Assembly: GCF_900115225.1 (NCBI RefSeq)
Contig: NZ_FOVR01000019.1
Span: 1 to 45,985, forward strand
From: Cohaesibacter marisflavi
GTDB taxonomy: Bacteria; Pseudomonadota; Alphaproteobacteria; Rhizobiales; Cohaesibacteraceae
Reading direction: 5' to 3'
Length of the DNA: 45,985 nt
The position numbers and the translations under genes are program-made. Shown here piece by piece: positions 24,633 to 32,650 of this stretch. Position 1 is the stretch's first letter. Each line of letters starts with the position of its first letter. The notes under the pieces were generated by a model, which saw nothing but the letters and a program-made list of their open reading frames with translations, was not told the DNA's origin and searched no databases.

Positions 24633-25682
24633 TCAAGCAGAATTCTTAAGCGAGCGGCGGAACATCAATTCCGGCCTTAGACGAAGATGCTCCGACAGGT
24701 CTTGCGTTCCCTGCTCTGCATCATTGCCATTGCGTAGGCGCAAGATAAGCTCGGCAGTCTTTTTACCAACCATGGCAGCATCAACCCCGACCGTACTAAT
24801 GGGGGGGTGCGTGAAGCGAGAAATCTCAAAATTGCCAAAGCCGCAAAGGCCTATATCGTCGGGTACAGCGATGCCCCTTTCTTGCAGCAGGCTGAGCGCG
24901 CCAAAAGCTGCTGGGTCTGAAACACAAAAAATACAATCAATCTCAGGATACTGTTCCAGCAAAACTTCCGTGGCCCGCTTGGCGCCGTCCATACTGATTG
25001 GCATGATATCATGTTGAACAACTCGATTGTCATCCAGCCCGGCCTTTTTCATCGCCGCCTGAAAGCCTCTTCGACGGGCTCCCGCACGGGTTCCAGCATC
25101 CATGGCCTCGCCCAGAAAGCCAATCTTCCTGTAGCCTCTTTGCACAAGCGCTTCAGTCATGTCGTAGGCAGCTTTGAAATTCGAAAAGCCTACGGTGTGC
25201 TGGATGGGATTTTCAGGATCTTCCCACAACTCGATCACCGGAACAGCCACCGTCTTGAGGAGCTCCATCGCTTGATCTGTATGCCCGTCATAGCAGATGA
25301 CGAGAGCCTCGGGACGGCGTCTCATCATCATTTCAATCAGGGTCTCTTCCTTGCTGGAAAGATAGTCCGTATGCCCTATCAGCAACTGCAGATCTTCCTT
25401 ACCCAACTCGTCAGTCAAGGCATGAACCATTTCTGCCAAATGCTGGTTATTCAGGGAGGGAAGCAGAAGGGCAATGAAACCAGATCGCTGCGAAGACAAA
25501 CTCCCCGCAGTCATGTCCGGCACATAGCCAAGCTCCTTAACAGCCTTGAGAATCTTTTTACGCGTTTTCTCGCTGACACGGCCATCTTTTTGCAAAGCAC
25601 GTGACACAGTCATGGTGGAGCAACCGGCAGCAGCGGCCACATCCCGCATCGTCACTTTTGAAATCGGGGTGAGTTGCTTCAT
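24633..25682 (-). CDS. gntR: LacI family regulator, GntR/IdnR type
   Basis: The 349-residue repressor has an N-terminal LacI helix-turn-helix (TMRDVAAAAGCSTMTVSRALQKDGRVSEKTRKKILKAVKELGYVPD) and a periplasmic-binding-protein-like sensor domain (GFIALLLPSLNNQHLAEMVHAL, DCIFCVSDPAAFGALSLL, GIAVPDDIGLCGFGNFEISRFTHPPISTV). This matches the gluconate/idonate repressors, whose ligand is gluconate or a related acid. The palindromes at 28523-28536 and 27350-27363 fit the operator form known for E. coli GntR/IdnR. It is read in the same direction as gnd and idnD and probably represses gnd, idnD, idnO and gntK. Confidence 0.85.
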   Translation of the reverse strand: MKQLTPISKVTMRDVAAAAGCSTMTVSRALQKDGRVSEKTRKKILKAVKELGYVPDMTAGSLSSQRSGFIALLLPSLNNQHLAEMVHALTDELGKEDLQLLIGHTDYLSSKEETLIEMMMRRRPEALVICYDGHTDQAMELLKTVAVPVIELWEDPENPIQHTVGFSNFKAAYDMTEALVQRGYRKIGFLGEAMDAGTRAGARRRGFQAAMKKAGLDDNRVVQHDIMPISMDGAKRATEVLLEQYPEIDCIFCVSDPAAFGALSLLQERGIAVPDDIGLCGFGNFEISRFTHPPISTVGVDAAMVGKKTAELILRLRNGNDAEQGTQDLSEHLRLRPELMFRRSLKNSA

Positions 25683-25873
25683 TCAGGTGCTCGTTCTTTT
25701 CATGAGGTCGCGTTTCAATTGGTCGTTTGGAGATATCAATATTCTTCAGGACAGTTTCTAATCAAGTAATTTTAGGGTAGCTGCGCGAAATAGCATGGCG
25801 CCGCCTCGGTGAAGGCCGCGCCGTGTCACCTTTCTTTATATTACAGTTTGCAACTTTCCGAGCAAGACGAAGA

Positions 25874-27301
25874 CTATTTCCATTCTGTATGGAATATCCC
25901 GTCACAGTCAGTTCGGCGATAGGTGTGAGCACCAAAACAATCGCGCAACCCCTGCAGCAGGTTGGCAGATGAGCGTTCTGTGCGATAGCCGTCATAATAG
26001 GTCAACGCAGCGGACATGACCGGAGTGGCTACGGCATGTTCAGCGCAGAGCCGAGCGTTTTTGCGCCAGTCTTCCTGATAGTCTGCGAGCAGCCCAACAA
26101 AGAAATCGGAAAGAAGCAGGTTAATCAGATCCGGCTCGGCGTCGAAGGTCGTAACAATCGTATCAAGCAACTTGGATCGCACAATGCAACCACTGCGCCA
26201 GACCTTGGCAACTTCGGACAACCGAACGCCCCATTCTTCCTGTTCTGTCGCTTCCCGTATCAGGGCAAACCCTTGGGCATAGGCCACAATAACAGAAGCA
26301 AAGACGGCATCACGCAAGGCCTTGAGAGACATGCTGTCTACAACTGCCGTTTTGCTATCGGGTCCAGGCAGGATTTTTGACGCCTTGACGCGCTGATTTT
26401 TTTGAGAGGCCATGGTCCGTGCAAAGACCGCTTCACTGATCGTTGTTGACGGCATTCCATATTTGAGCGCAGCCTCAACGCTCCAACGCCCTGTGCCCTT
26501 TTGCTCGGCAACATCCAGAATTGCTTCAACCAGACTGCCGCTCTTATTCAAATCATCTGGCTGGCTCAAAACCGTACTGGCGATTTCCATCAGGTAAGAG
26601 CCAAACGGGCCTTCATTCCAATCGGCAAAGACTCTGCTGCACCATGTGGTATCCAAATGATATACATCGCGCATCACCATATAGGCCTCTGCCACAATTT
26701 GCATGATGGCATATTCGATACCATTGTGCACCATTTTGACAAAATGCCCGGCACCGCCCAATCCCACATGCGCGCAACAGGGGACCCCGTCATAGCTGGC
26801 TGCAATACTTTCAAAAACCGGCTTCATGAGGGCATAAGCCGCGGGGTCGCCACCAGCCATCATAGACGGGCCATGGCGCGCCCCTTCGTAGCCGCCCGAC
26901 ACTCCAAGACCGATATAGAGCGCTCCCATTTTCTGGAGCTCTTCCTGCCTGCGGATCGTATCTTCATAGTGGGAGTTGCCCCCGTCTACGACAACGTCTC
27001 CACTGACTAAAGTCGACTTCAACTTCCCGATCAGTTCGTCAACCGGCTCACCCGCTTTGACCATCAACAAAATCACTCTTGGGGAAGGTAGAGCGCTCAA
27101 AAAGGTGTCCAGAGAATCTGCGACCATAATCCGCGACGACAGCTCGGCTTCAGCTTCTTTCTTCAGTGAAGTGCCGAAAGCCGCACGGGCCTCTTCCCAA
27201 GGATCGAAGACCGTAACCCCAAACCCCTTTTCCGCGATATTCAACGCCAGGTTCTGCCCCATAACGCCCAACCCTATGATGCCAATTTTCCGTTGTTCCA
27301 T
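25874..27301 (-). CDS. gnd: 6-phosphogluconate dehydrogenase
   Basis: The 475-residue enzyme oxidises and decarboxylates 6-phosphogluconate to ribulose 5-phosphate. It has the N-terminal Rossmann loop GIIGLGVMGQNLALN, GGNSHYEDTIRR, the substrate-binding GVSGGYEGARHGPSMMAGG, the catalytic lysine region HFVKMVHNGIEYAIMQ and the C-terminal helical domain ending with the dimer tail. Length is normal. An operator-like palindrome lies 49 bases upstream of its start at 27301, so it is probably induced with the idonate/gluconate genes. Gluconokinase at 29328 makes its substrate, so the two belong to the same route. Confidence 0.93.
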   Translation of the reverse strand: MEQRKIGIIGLGVMGQNLALNIAEKGFGVTVFDPWEEARAAFGTSLKKEAEAELSSRIMVADSLDTFLSALPSPRVILLMVKAGEPVDELIGKLKSTLVSGDVVVDGGNSHYEDTIRRQEELQKMGALYIGLGVSGGYEGARHGPSMMAGGDPAAYALMKPVFESIAASYDGVPCCAHVGLGGAGHFVKMVHNGIEYAIMQIVAEAYMVMRDVYHLDTTWCSRVFADWNEGPFGSYLMEIASTVLSQPDDLNKSGSLVEAILDVAEQKGTGRWSVEAALKYGMPSTTISEAVFARTMASQKNQRVKASKILPGPDSKTAVVDSMSLKALRDAVFASVIVAYAQGFALIREATEQEEWGVRLSEVAKVWRSGCIVRSKLLDTIVTTFDAEPDLINLLLSDFFVGLLADYQEDWRKNARLCAEHAVATPVMSAALTYYDGYRTERSSANLLQGLRDCFGAHTYRRTDCDGIFHTEWK

Positions 27302-27349
27302 GGAACTTCTCCATATTGCTGCCCTTTAAGACAGATTAGCGTTTTTGAA

Positions 27350-27363
27350 TGTTATCGATACCA
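27350..27363. promoter_or_regulatory. GntR/IdnR-type operator upstream of gnd
   Basis: TGTTATCGATACCA differs at one position from the perfect palindrome TGTTATCGATAACA found between idnD and idnO. It lies 49 bases upstream of the gnd start. Likely bound by the LacI-family regulator at 24633. Confidence 0.6.
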
Positions 27364-27415
27364 TAATATTGTGAAAATATTTGGTGGCATAAGCGATTTT
27401 TATGCCACCCAGGCG

Positions 27416-28447
27416 CTAGAACTGAAGCTGCACCTTCATCGCTTTCTTGCGATCAGAAGCAAGCTCGAATGCTTCCGCAACATCTTCCAGGGGGAAGGAC
27501 CGTGTAAGCAATGGAGATAGGTCAACACGGCCGGATCCAATCAATTCGACAGCCCAAGCGAAGTCCTCAAAAAATCGGAATGAGCCGCACAATTCGACTT
27601 CTTTGGTGACGATTGCGTTTTGTGGAATAGTGATGTCGCCGCCAAGCGCAAGCTGCACGATACGCCCTTTAGGGCGTACAACATCCAGCGCAGAGAGGAT
27701 TGCCATCTGGCTACCCGAGCACTCGACCACGGCGTCAAAGTAACCCTTATTCTCCCCATAAGCAGCCAGAGGATTTCCGCCGCGCCCGACATTGACAACC
27801 TTATCTGCGCCAAGCTCAACGACACGTTCTAGAGCCTCATCAACGATGTCGGTAGCAACAACTTCTAGCGCTCCGTGAAGCTTTGAGGCAACTACAACAA
27901 GTGCCCCAATCGGGCCTGCCCCCGTTACCAAGACACGCTTTCCGATGAGAGGCCCCAATCTTCCAACCGCATGTAATGCAACGGAGAATGGCTCTGAAAA
28001 CGCTGCGGATGATGCCTTGGTTCCAGAAGCAAACGCAAAGCACTGACTGCCCTTAGCAACCAGTTTTTGACTGAAGGCTCCATGCACATGAGGCACGCGC
28101 ATGGCACTACCATAAAAACGCATGTCGAGGCAGTGGTTATACATAGCCTTCTTGCAATATTCGCATTCACCGCAAGGCACGCTTGGGTTAACCGCAACCA
28201 GATCGCCAACTGCCACATTGGATACGCCCTCACCCACTTCCAGGATGCGACCAGACACCTCATGCCCCAACACCATTGGATGCTGGATTTTGACCGCTCC
28301 AAAACCGCCGTCGTGATAATAATGCAAATCAGAGCCACAGATCCCGCCAGCCTCAACATCGATCAGGACATCTCCCGCTCCTAAGCTCGGCAGCTCGGTT
28401 TCCTCGACCCGAAGATCTAGTGGCCCATGACAAACAATCGACTTCAT
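27416..28447 (-). CDS. idnD: L-idonate 5-dehydrogenase (zinc alcohol dehydrogenase family)
   Basis: The 343-residue zinc-dependent dehydrogenase has the catalytic-zinc region GGICGSDLHYYHDGGFGAVKIQHPMVLGHEVSG, the structural-zinc cysteines in CGECEYCKKAMYNHC and the cofactor-binding VLVTGAGPIGALVV. This combination, especially SDLHYYHDGGFG, is characteristic of IdnD. It interconverts L-idonate and 5-ketogluconate. The ATG at 28447 is the family start. It is divergent from idnO with the operator at 28523-28536 between them. A paralogue lies at 35729. Confidence 0.88.
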   Translation of the reverse strand: MKSIVCHGPLDLRVEETELPSLGAGDVLIDVEAGGICGSDLHYYHDGGFGAVKIQHPMVLGHEVSGRILEVGEGVSNVAVGDLVAVNPSVPCGECEYCKKAMYNHCLDMRFYGSAMRVPHVHGAFSQKLVAKGSQCFAFASGTKASSAAFSEPFSVALHAVGRLGPLIGKRVLVTGAGPIGALVVVASKLHGALEVVATDIVDEALERVVELGADKVVNVGRGGNPLAAYGENKGYFDAVVECSGSQMAILSALDVVRPKGRIVQLALGGDITIPQNAIVTKEVELCGSFRFFEDFAWAVELIGSGRVDLSPLLTRSFPLEDVAEAFELASDRKKAMKVQLQF

Positions 28448-28522
28448 TTCCGTTCTCCCACGTTTCAAGAATTCACCTAGATCACATCACTTTAGACTTG
28501 ACATCACCCTTTTGCTGAAGAA

Positions 28523-28536
28523 TGTTATCGATAACA
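28523..28536. promoter_or_regulatory. GntR/IdnR-type operator between idnD and idnO
   Basis: TGTTATCGATAACA is a perfect 14-bp palindrome in the divergent promoter region, 76 bases from the idnD start and 52 from the idnO start. It resembles the ATGTTACCGGTAACAT operator known for E. coli GntR, so the LacI-family protein at 24633 is the likely binder. Confidence 0.7.
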
Positions 28537-28588
28537 CTTAATTCGTCAAGATAATTCTTGAAGTTTCAAACGAGGAAAGGAAACGGCC

Positions 28589-29359
28589 GTGAAAATTGAC
28601 AGTCTTTTTGGACTAAAAGGCAAACGCGCCCTTGTTACCGGATCCGGTCAAGGCATTGGTTTTGAATTGGCAAAGGGATTGGCTGAAGCCGGAGCAGAAG
28701 TAATCATCAACGATATCGATCCTGACCGGGTGGAAAATGCAGCCAGCAAGCTCGCCTTCATCGGAGCTACCGTCCACAAACTGCCTTTTGACGTGACAAA
28801 CCCGGAGACCGTTGCCAGCAAGATCGACGCCTTCGAAAAGGAAGCCGGTTCCATTGATATTCTGGTCAATAACGCTGGCATGCAATACCGCGCGCCGCTG
28901 GAAGAATTCCCTGCCGACAAATTCGATTTCCTGATGAAACTGAATGTCAATTCTGTCTTTTACGTCAGCAAGGCAGTTGCCCAGCACATGATCAAGCGCG
29001 GCAAGGGCAAAATTATCAATATCTGCTCGGTACAAACCGCATTGGCACGCCCATCCATTGCCCCTTACACCGGCTCAAAAGGCGCAGTCGCCAACCTGAC
29101 TAAGGGTATGGCTACAGACTGGGCGCGTCACGGCTTGCAGATCAACGGCTTGGCTCCTGGCTATTTTAAAACCGAACTCACGTCAGCTCTTGTCGCCGAT
29201 GAGGACTTCACCAACTGGCTGAGCAACCGCACACCGGCTGGCCGCTGGGGTGATGTTTCCGAGCTGGTTGGCGCCTGCATTTTCCTGAGCTCTGAGGGCT
29301 CTTCCTTCGTAAACGGACATATTCTCTATGTTGACGGCGGCATCACAGTCTCAGTCTAG
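28589..29359 (+). CDS. idnO: Gluconate 5-dehydrogenase (short-chain dehydrogenase)
   Basis: The 256-residue enzyme has the cofactor loop TGSGQGIG (18-24), NNAG (94-97) and catalytic S147, Y160 and K164. SLFGLKGKRALVTG at the start and YVDGGITVSV at the end match IdnO/Gno, which reduces 5-ketogluconate to D-gluconate. The start is a GTG at 28589, supported by AGGAAAGG upstream. The gene overlaps the gluconokinase gene by 32 bases. With idnD it converts L-idonate to gluconate, which gntK then phosphorylates. Confidence 0.88.
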   Translation: MKIDSLFGLKGKRALVTGSGQGIGFELAKGLAEAGAEVIINDIDPDRVENAASKLAFIGATVHKLPFDVTNPETVASKIDAFEKEAGSIDILVNNAGMQYRAPLEEFPADKFDFLMKLNVNSVFYVSKAVAQHMIKRGKGKIINICSVQTALARPSIAPYTGSKGAVANLTKGMATDWARHGLQINGLAPGYFKTELTSALVADEDFTNWLSNRTPAGRWGDVSELVGACIFLSSEGSSFVNGHILYVDGGITVSV

Positions 29360-29870
29360 TTCTCTGCCGGTGATCATCGTCATGGGCGTATGTGGATGCG
29401 GCAAGTCATCGGTCGGCGAAGCGCTGGCAGAGAAACATGGTTTGCCATTCCTGGATGCGGACGACTATCATCCAAAGGCCAATGTCGACAAAATGTCGAA
29501 GAGCGTTGCCTTGCAGGACGAGGATCGATGGCCCTGGTTTGAAATTCTCTCCAAGGCGATCAATGAAAAATCAACGGACACAGGTAGCAGCGTTTGCGGC
29601 TGCTCTGCTTTAAAACGCAGCTATCGTCGCTATTTGTCAGAGCACATTGATCGTCCGGTGCTCTACGTTCACTTGCATGGCAGCAAGGAGTTGTTGTTTG
29701 AACGCTTGTCTGCCCGCAAGGATCATTACATGCCACCAAGTCTCCTCGAGAGCCAGTTGGCCATCTTGGAACAGCCCCAGAGCGATGAAAACGCCATTGT
29801 CGTTTCAATCGATCAAAGCATTGCAAACATCGTATCTCAAATTGAGACCTACTTGACAACTCGCTCTTAG
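29328..29870 (+). CDS. gntK: Gluconokinase
   Basis: At up to 180 residues it matches the small GntK family. The P-loop is VMGVCGCGKSSVGEALA, followed by DADDYHPKANVDKMSKSVALQDEDRWPW, CSALKRSYRRYL and DHYMPPSLLESQLAILEQP, all family signatures. It makes 6-phosphogluconate for gnd. The ATG at 29328 lies inside idnO (32-base overlap). A GTG at 29370, after the idnO stop, would give a protein starting right at the P-loop strand and has no ribosome site, so 29328 is preferred but not certain. Confidence 0.88.
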   Translation: MLTAASQSQSSSLPVIIVMGVCGCGKSSVGEALAEKHGLPFLDADDYHPKANVDKMSKSVALQDEDRWPWFEILSKAINEKSTDTGSSVCGCSALKRSYRRYLSEHIDRPVLYVHLHGSKELLFERLSARKDHYMPPSLLESQLAILEQPQSDENAIVVSIDQSIANIVSQIETYLTTRS

Positions 29871-29901
29871 GCACCATTTTAACTAGACGAGAAAATAGAT
29901 C

Positions 29902-29921
29902 GCCCCGGCTAAAGCCGGGGC
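29902..29921 (+). terminator. Terminator hairpin after gntK
   Basis: GCCCCGGCT (29902-29910) pairs perfectly with AGCCGGGGC (29913-29921), a compact GC-rich stem with a 2-base loop starting 32 bases after the gntK stop. The T run is short. It probably ends the idnO-gntK transcript. Confidence 0.65.
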
Positions 29922-29924
29922 CTT

Positions 29925-30246
29925 AAGGCTTGCCCCCGCTATCGCGTCTGCTGACAATTCTCTTCGGTGTTATCCTGAAAACTGCTGACCTTGGCACTCC
30001 ACATAGTGGCGTACCGTTTCTTCGTCCGACCCTTCTCGGCTCACGAAATAGCTCGATAACCAGACAAGATTTTTTCTTCCAATAGACGTTCGAAAACCAC
30101 GGAAAGGATTTGCGCATAAGAGGTGACAAACTGCTCGACGTCATTCTGTGCAGTAGCGTCTGTATGTTCCCATCAACGCCTATGAGTCCAAATAGAATGA
30201 TTTGCCAAGAGAGATTTTGTCTCATCGAAACCCCATAGGAGTGGGC
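29925..30246. other. Gene-free stretch before the IS3 remnant
   Basis: I see no convincing gene, RNA or palindrome in these 320 bases. Position next to the IS3 remnant suggests it is degraded IS or flanking DNA. Confidence 0.4.
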
Positions 30247-30622
30247 ATGAGACAGATATCAGACAAAGAGCGCAGCTCATCTGAGAAGATAGTTACAGAC
30301 ATCAAGCGTGCGCCCCGCAAGCAATATTCTGCATTCTGGAGAAGAAAAGATTTGGCACCGGATCCCTAGCGTTATCCAGAGCAAGGTCATCCAACTAGCA
30401 GTTGACGAGCCGGAACTGTCGCCTCGAGAATTGGCAGTGATGTTCACCGATTCAGTGCGATATTTCGTCTCGAAAGCCTCGGATTCCCGCATTCTCAAGG
30501 CCCACGACATGATCACCAGCCCAGCCTACACAGTAGTCAAGGCTACCAATGAGTCCAAGGACTGTCCATCTTCAAATGCTATGAGACAAACGAGAATTTC
30601 AACCATAGAACTCTCGGTATAA
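30247..30622 (+). pseudogene. IS3 family transposase remnant (internally deleted, frameshifted)
   Basis: The front part (30247-30363) encodes MRQISDKERSSSEKIVTDIK and RAPRKQYSAF, like the start of an IS3-type OrfA. It stops early. In another frame (about 30338-30622) the text reads WHRIPSVIQSKVIQLAVDEP, ELSPRELAVMFTDSVRYFVS and KASDSRILKAHDMITSPAYT, which matches the start of the OrfB integrase region of the same group. The end of OrfA and the whole DDE core are missing. It is a dead fragment with no obvious terminal repeats. Confidence 0.75.
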
Positions 30623-30711
30623 CGGCCCGTGGTTAAAAGCGGGCCGATAAACACTCTATAGCAATGAGATTCTTATATGTGAGGATTAGATCAAGCGCCT
30701 TTGATTTACGC

Positions 30712-31692
30712 CTAGCCTCCCTCATTCACGACATTTTCCAACTGTGCACCTGTTGCCAGACGGTTGATATTTTCCGCCATCGCTTGACGTCGGCGGTCGA
30801 TCGTCCCTTGCGTCCAGCCAGACATGTGAGGTGTCATCACCAGATTTGTCAGTTCGTTGAAAGCATATCGGGATGGTTGAGGGCTGTCGTTGTCGGCAGA
30901 AGGATAGACATACCAGGTATCAATCGCGGCATTGGCGATTTTTCCTCTCTTTAGGGCTTCGTAGAGCGCCTTCTCATCGACAACGGGACCTCTGCCCACA
31001 TTACAAAAGAAGGCCGTAGACTTCATAGCTTCAAAGGCTTCCTTATTGAGCAACCCGGAAGTTTGATCTGTAAGCGGTAAAGCAGAAACGACAAAATCCA
31101 CATCAGACAAAAAGCCCAGTAAGTCATCAATTGGAAAATAATGATCAACCAGATCTCCGCAGGGAACGGGGCTTCTATTGCACACATAGATTTTCATCCC
31201 GAATACCTTGGCGCATTTGGCAATGGTTTGCGAGATATGGCCATACCCAACCAAGCCGATGACAGACCCGGAAATTTCGCCGTGCAAGCTTCGTCCGGAT
31301 TGATAGGCCCAGTCACCCTGACGCAAACGCGCATTGGCATCAATGATGGGAATGCGCGTATTCAGGATTGTTGCCATGACATATTCCGATATCGGCTGGT
31401 CATGACCGTAGCAATTGCAAACCGTCGCTCCTTTTGGCAGGCAAGAGGGATCAACCCCATCAGATCCCGCACCAGCAACCTGAAATAGCCGAAGCTTTTT
31501 TGGGAACGGCAATTCAGCGCTGTTTGCCGTTCCGATTATGACGTCGGCATCCTCATATGAAGACTGCATTTCAGCATCAGACAAAACATCGGGAAGAATT
31601 GTGATGGAATGCTTGTTATCCAGAAGATCCTCAAACCCATCGTGAAAAGTCGATGCATTGCGCCCGTGGAATACGATGCTCAGTTTTGCCAT
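30712..31692 (-). CDS. D-isomer-specific 2-hydroxyacid dehydrogenase
   Basis: The 326-residue oxidoreductase has a Rossmann loop in VIGLVGYGHISQTIAKCAKVFGMKI, in which the usual GxGxxG reads GYGHIS, then RGPVVDEKALYEAL, AAIDTWYVYP and the catalytic-type histidine in MTPHMSGW. The usual Glu after the Asp in DxxxxEP is replaced in the DTWYVYP stretch, so substrate or mechanism may differ from standard members. It starts at 31692, 33 bases after the FadR-type regulator stop, so both are probably one transcript. It likely reduces or oxidises a 2-oxo/2-hydroxy acid made in the neighbouring sugar-acid pathway. Confidence 0.82.
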   Translation of the reverse strand: MAKLSIVFHGRNASTFHDGFEDLLDNKHSITILPDVLSDAEMQSSYEDADVIIGTANSAELPFPKKLRLFQVAGAGSDGVDPSCLPKGATVCNCYGHDQPISEYVMATILNTRIPIIDANARLRQGDWAYQSGRSLHGEISGSVIGLVGYGHISQTIAKCAKVFGMKIYVCNRSPVPCGDLVDHYFPIDDLLGFLSDVDFVVSALPLTDQTSGLLNKEAFEAMKSTAFFCNVGRGPVVDEKALYEALKRGKIANAAIDTWYVYPSADNDSPQPSRYAFNELTNLVMTPHMSGWTQGTIDRRRQAMAENINRLATGAQLENVVNEGG

Positions 31693-31725
31693 AATGAAAT
31701 CCTCACTCAAGAACTGACAAATCGA

Positions 31726-32475
31726 TTAAAGGGAAAGCGGCTGGATGTTAATATCCAGCAAGGTTGGATCGATCTTTCGAGCCATAGTGTCAAACATACC
31801 TTCTGCAAGATTGATCAAATCTGTTAAATGGCCAACCGCGTCTTCCTGATGCCCCCTTGCGATCGCGTCAAGCATCACTGCGTGGCGTTCAATTGAGCTG
31901 ACAAATGCCTCACCGTCAGAATCCAGATGCGCAAGATAGATGTAACCTGTGCGTCGAAAAATACTGTGCAGAGGACGGAGCGTCCGCAAAATCAAAGGCT
32001 CGTCTGCTGCATCCAGCACGAGCATGTCCAGCATGCGGTCAAGCTCGTTGAATGCATGAATGTTGCGACCATCCAATTCGTTTTTCAGTGCTTGCACTAG
32101 TTGGAACATACGGCTTCGGTGCGTCGAATTTGCTCGCTCCGCGGCCAATCTGACCGCGTGTTTTTCAACATCAGCTCGCAATTTTAGAAGACGACGTTCC
32201 CGATCAAGCTGTATTGGAGCAACTTGCAATCCGCGCCTTGATTGAACGAGTACCAAAGTGTCATCGGCCAGACGGCGAACAGCATCCAGAACAGGGGTTC
32301 GGCCCAACTCAATATCCTGTTGCAAAGCGGAAACCGTCGTAAATTCTCCGGGACGGATTTTCAGATGAACAATGACCTCTTCTATCCGATCATAAGCAAT
32401 GTCGCTTAGATTTCGCCCCTGTGTCGATTGCTCTGTCGATACCTGTCTACCTGAAATTCCCATGGATTCCGTCAT
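31726..32475 (-). CDS. GntR family regulator, FadR/FCD type
   Basis: The 249-residue regulator has an N-terminal winged helix (LSDIAYDRIEEVIVHLKIRPGEFTTVSALQQDIELGRTPVLDAVRRLADDTLV) and a C-terminal FCD-type helical ligand domain (LLKLRADVEKHAVRLAAERA, later SSIERHAVMLDAIARGHQEDAVGHL). Such proteins usually respond to sugar acids or other carboxylates. It is divergent from the TRAP-dehydrogenase-dehydratase operon. The palindrome at 32574-32587 between them is a likely operator, so it probably represses both sides until the sugar acid is present. Confidence 0.87.
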   Translation of the reverse strand: MTESMGISGRQVSTEQSTQGRNLSDIAYDRIEEVIVHLKIRPGEFTTVSALQQDIELGRTPVLDAVRRLADDTLVLVQSRRGLQVAPIQLDRERRLLKLRADVEKHAVRLAAERANSTHRSRMFQLVQALKNELDGRNIHAFNELDRMLDMLVLDAADEPLILRTLRPLHSIFRRTGYIYLAHLDSDGEAFVSSIERHAVMLDAIARGHQEDAVGHLTDLINLAEGMFDTMARKIDPTLLDINIQPLSL

Positions 32476-32573
32476 GCTGACCCGCCTCCGTTTTCGCAGC
32501 TTGCCTGTGTTATGTGAAAATTGGCTGCGCCTTCATCAATAGCAATATTTTCCTCTGGTACGCCACAATATTA

Positions 32574-32587
32574 TGTGATATATCACA
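32574..32587. promoter_or_regulatory. Operator-like palindrome for the FadR-type regulator
   Basis: TGTGATATATCACA is a perfect 14-bp palindrome located 64 bases before the TRAP binding-protein start and 99 bases before the divergent regulator start. The size and place fit an operator for a GntR-family repressor. No second copy was noticed in the window. Confidence 0.6.
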
Positions 32588-32650
32588 AAATATCAATGCA
32601 AAAATGAGGCAAAATTCTTGCTTTATTGTCGAAGAACCAAGGAGGAGAAA

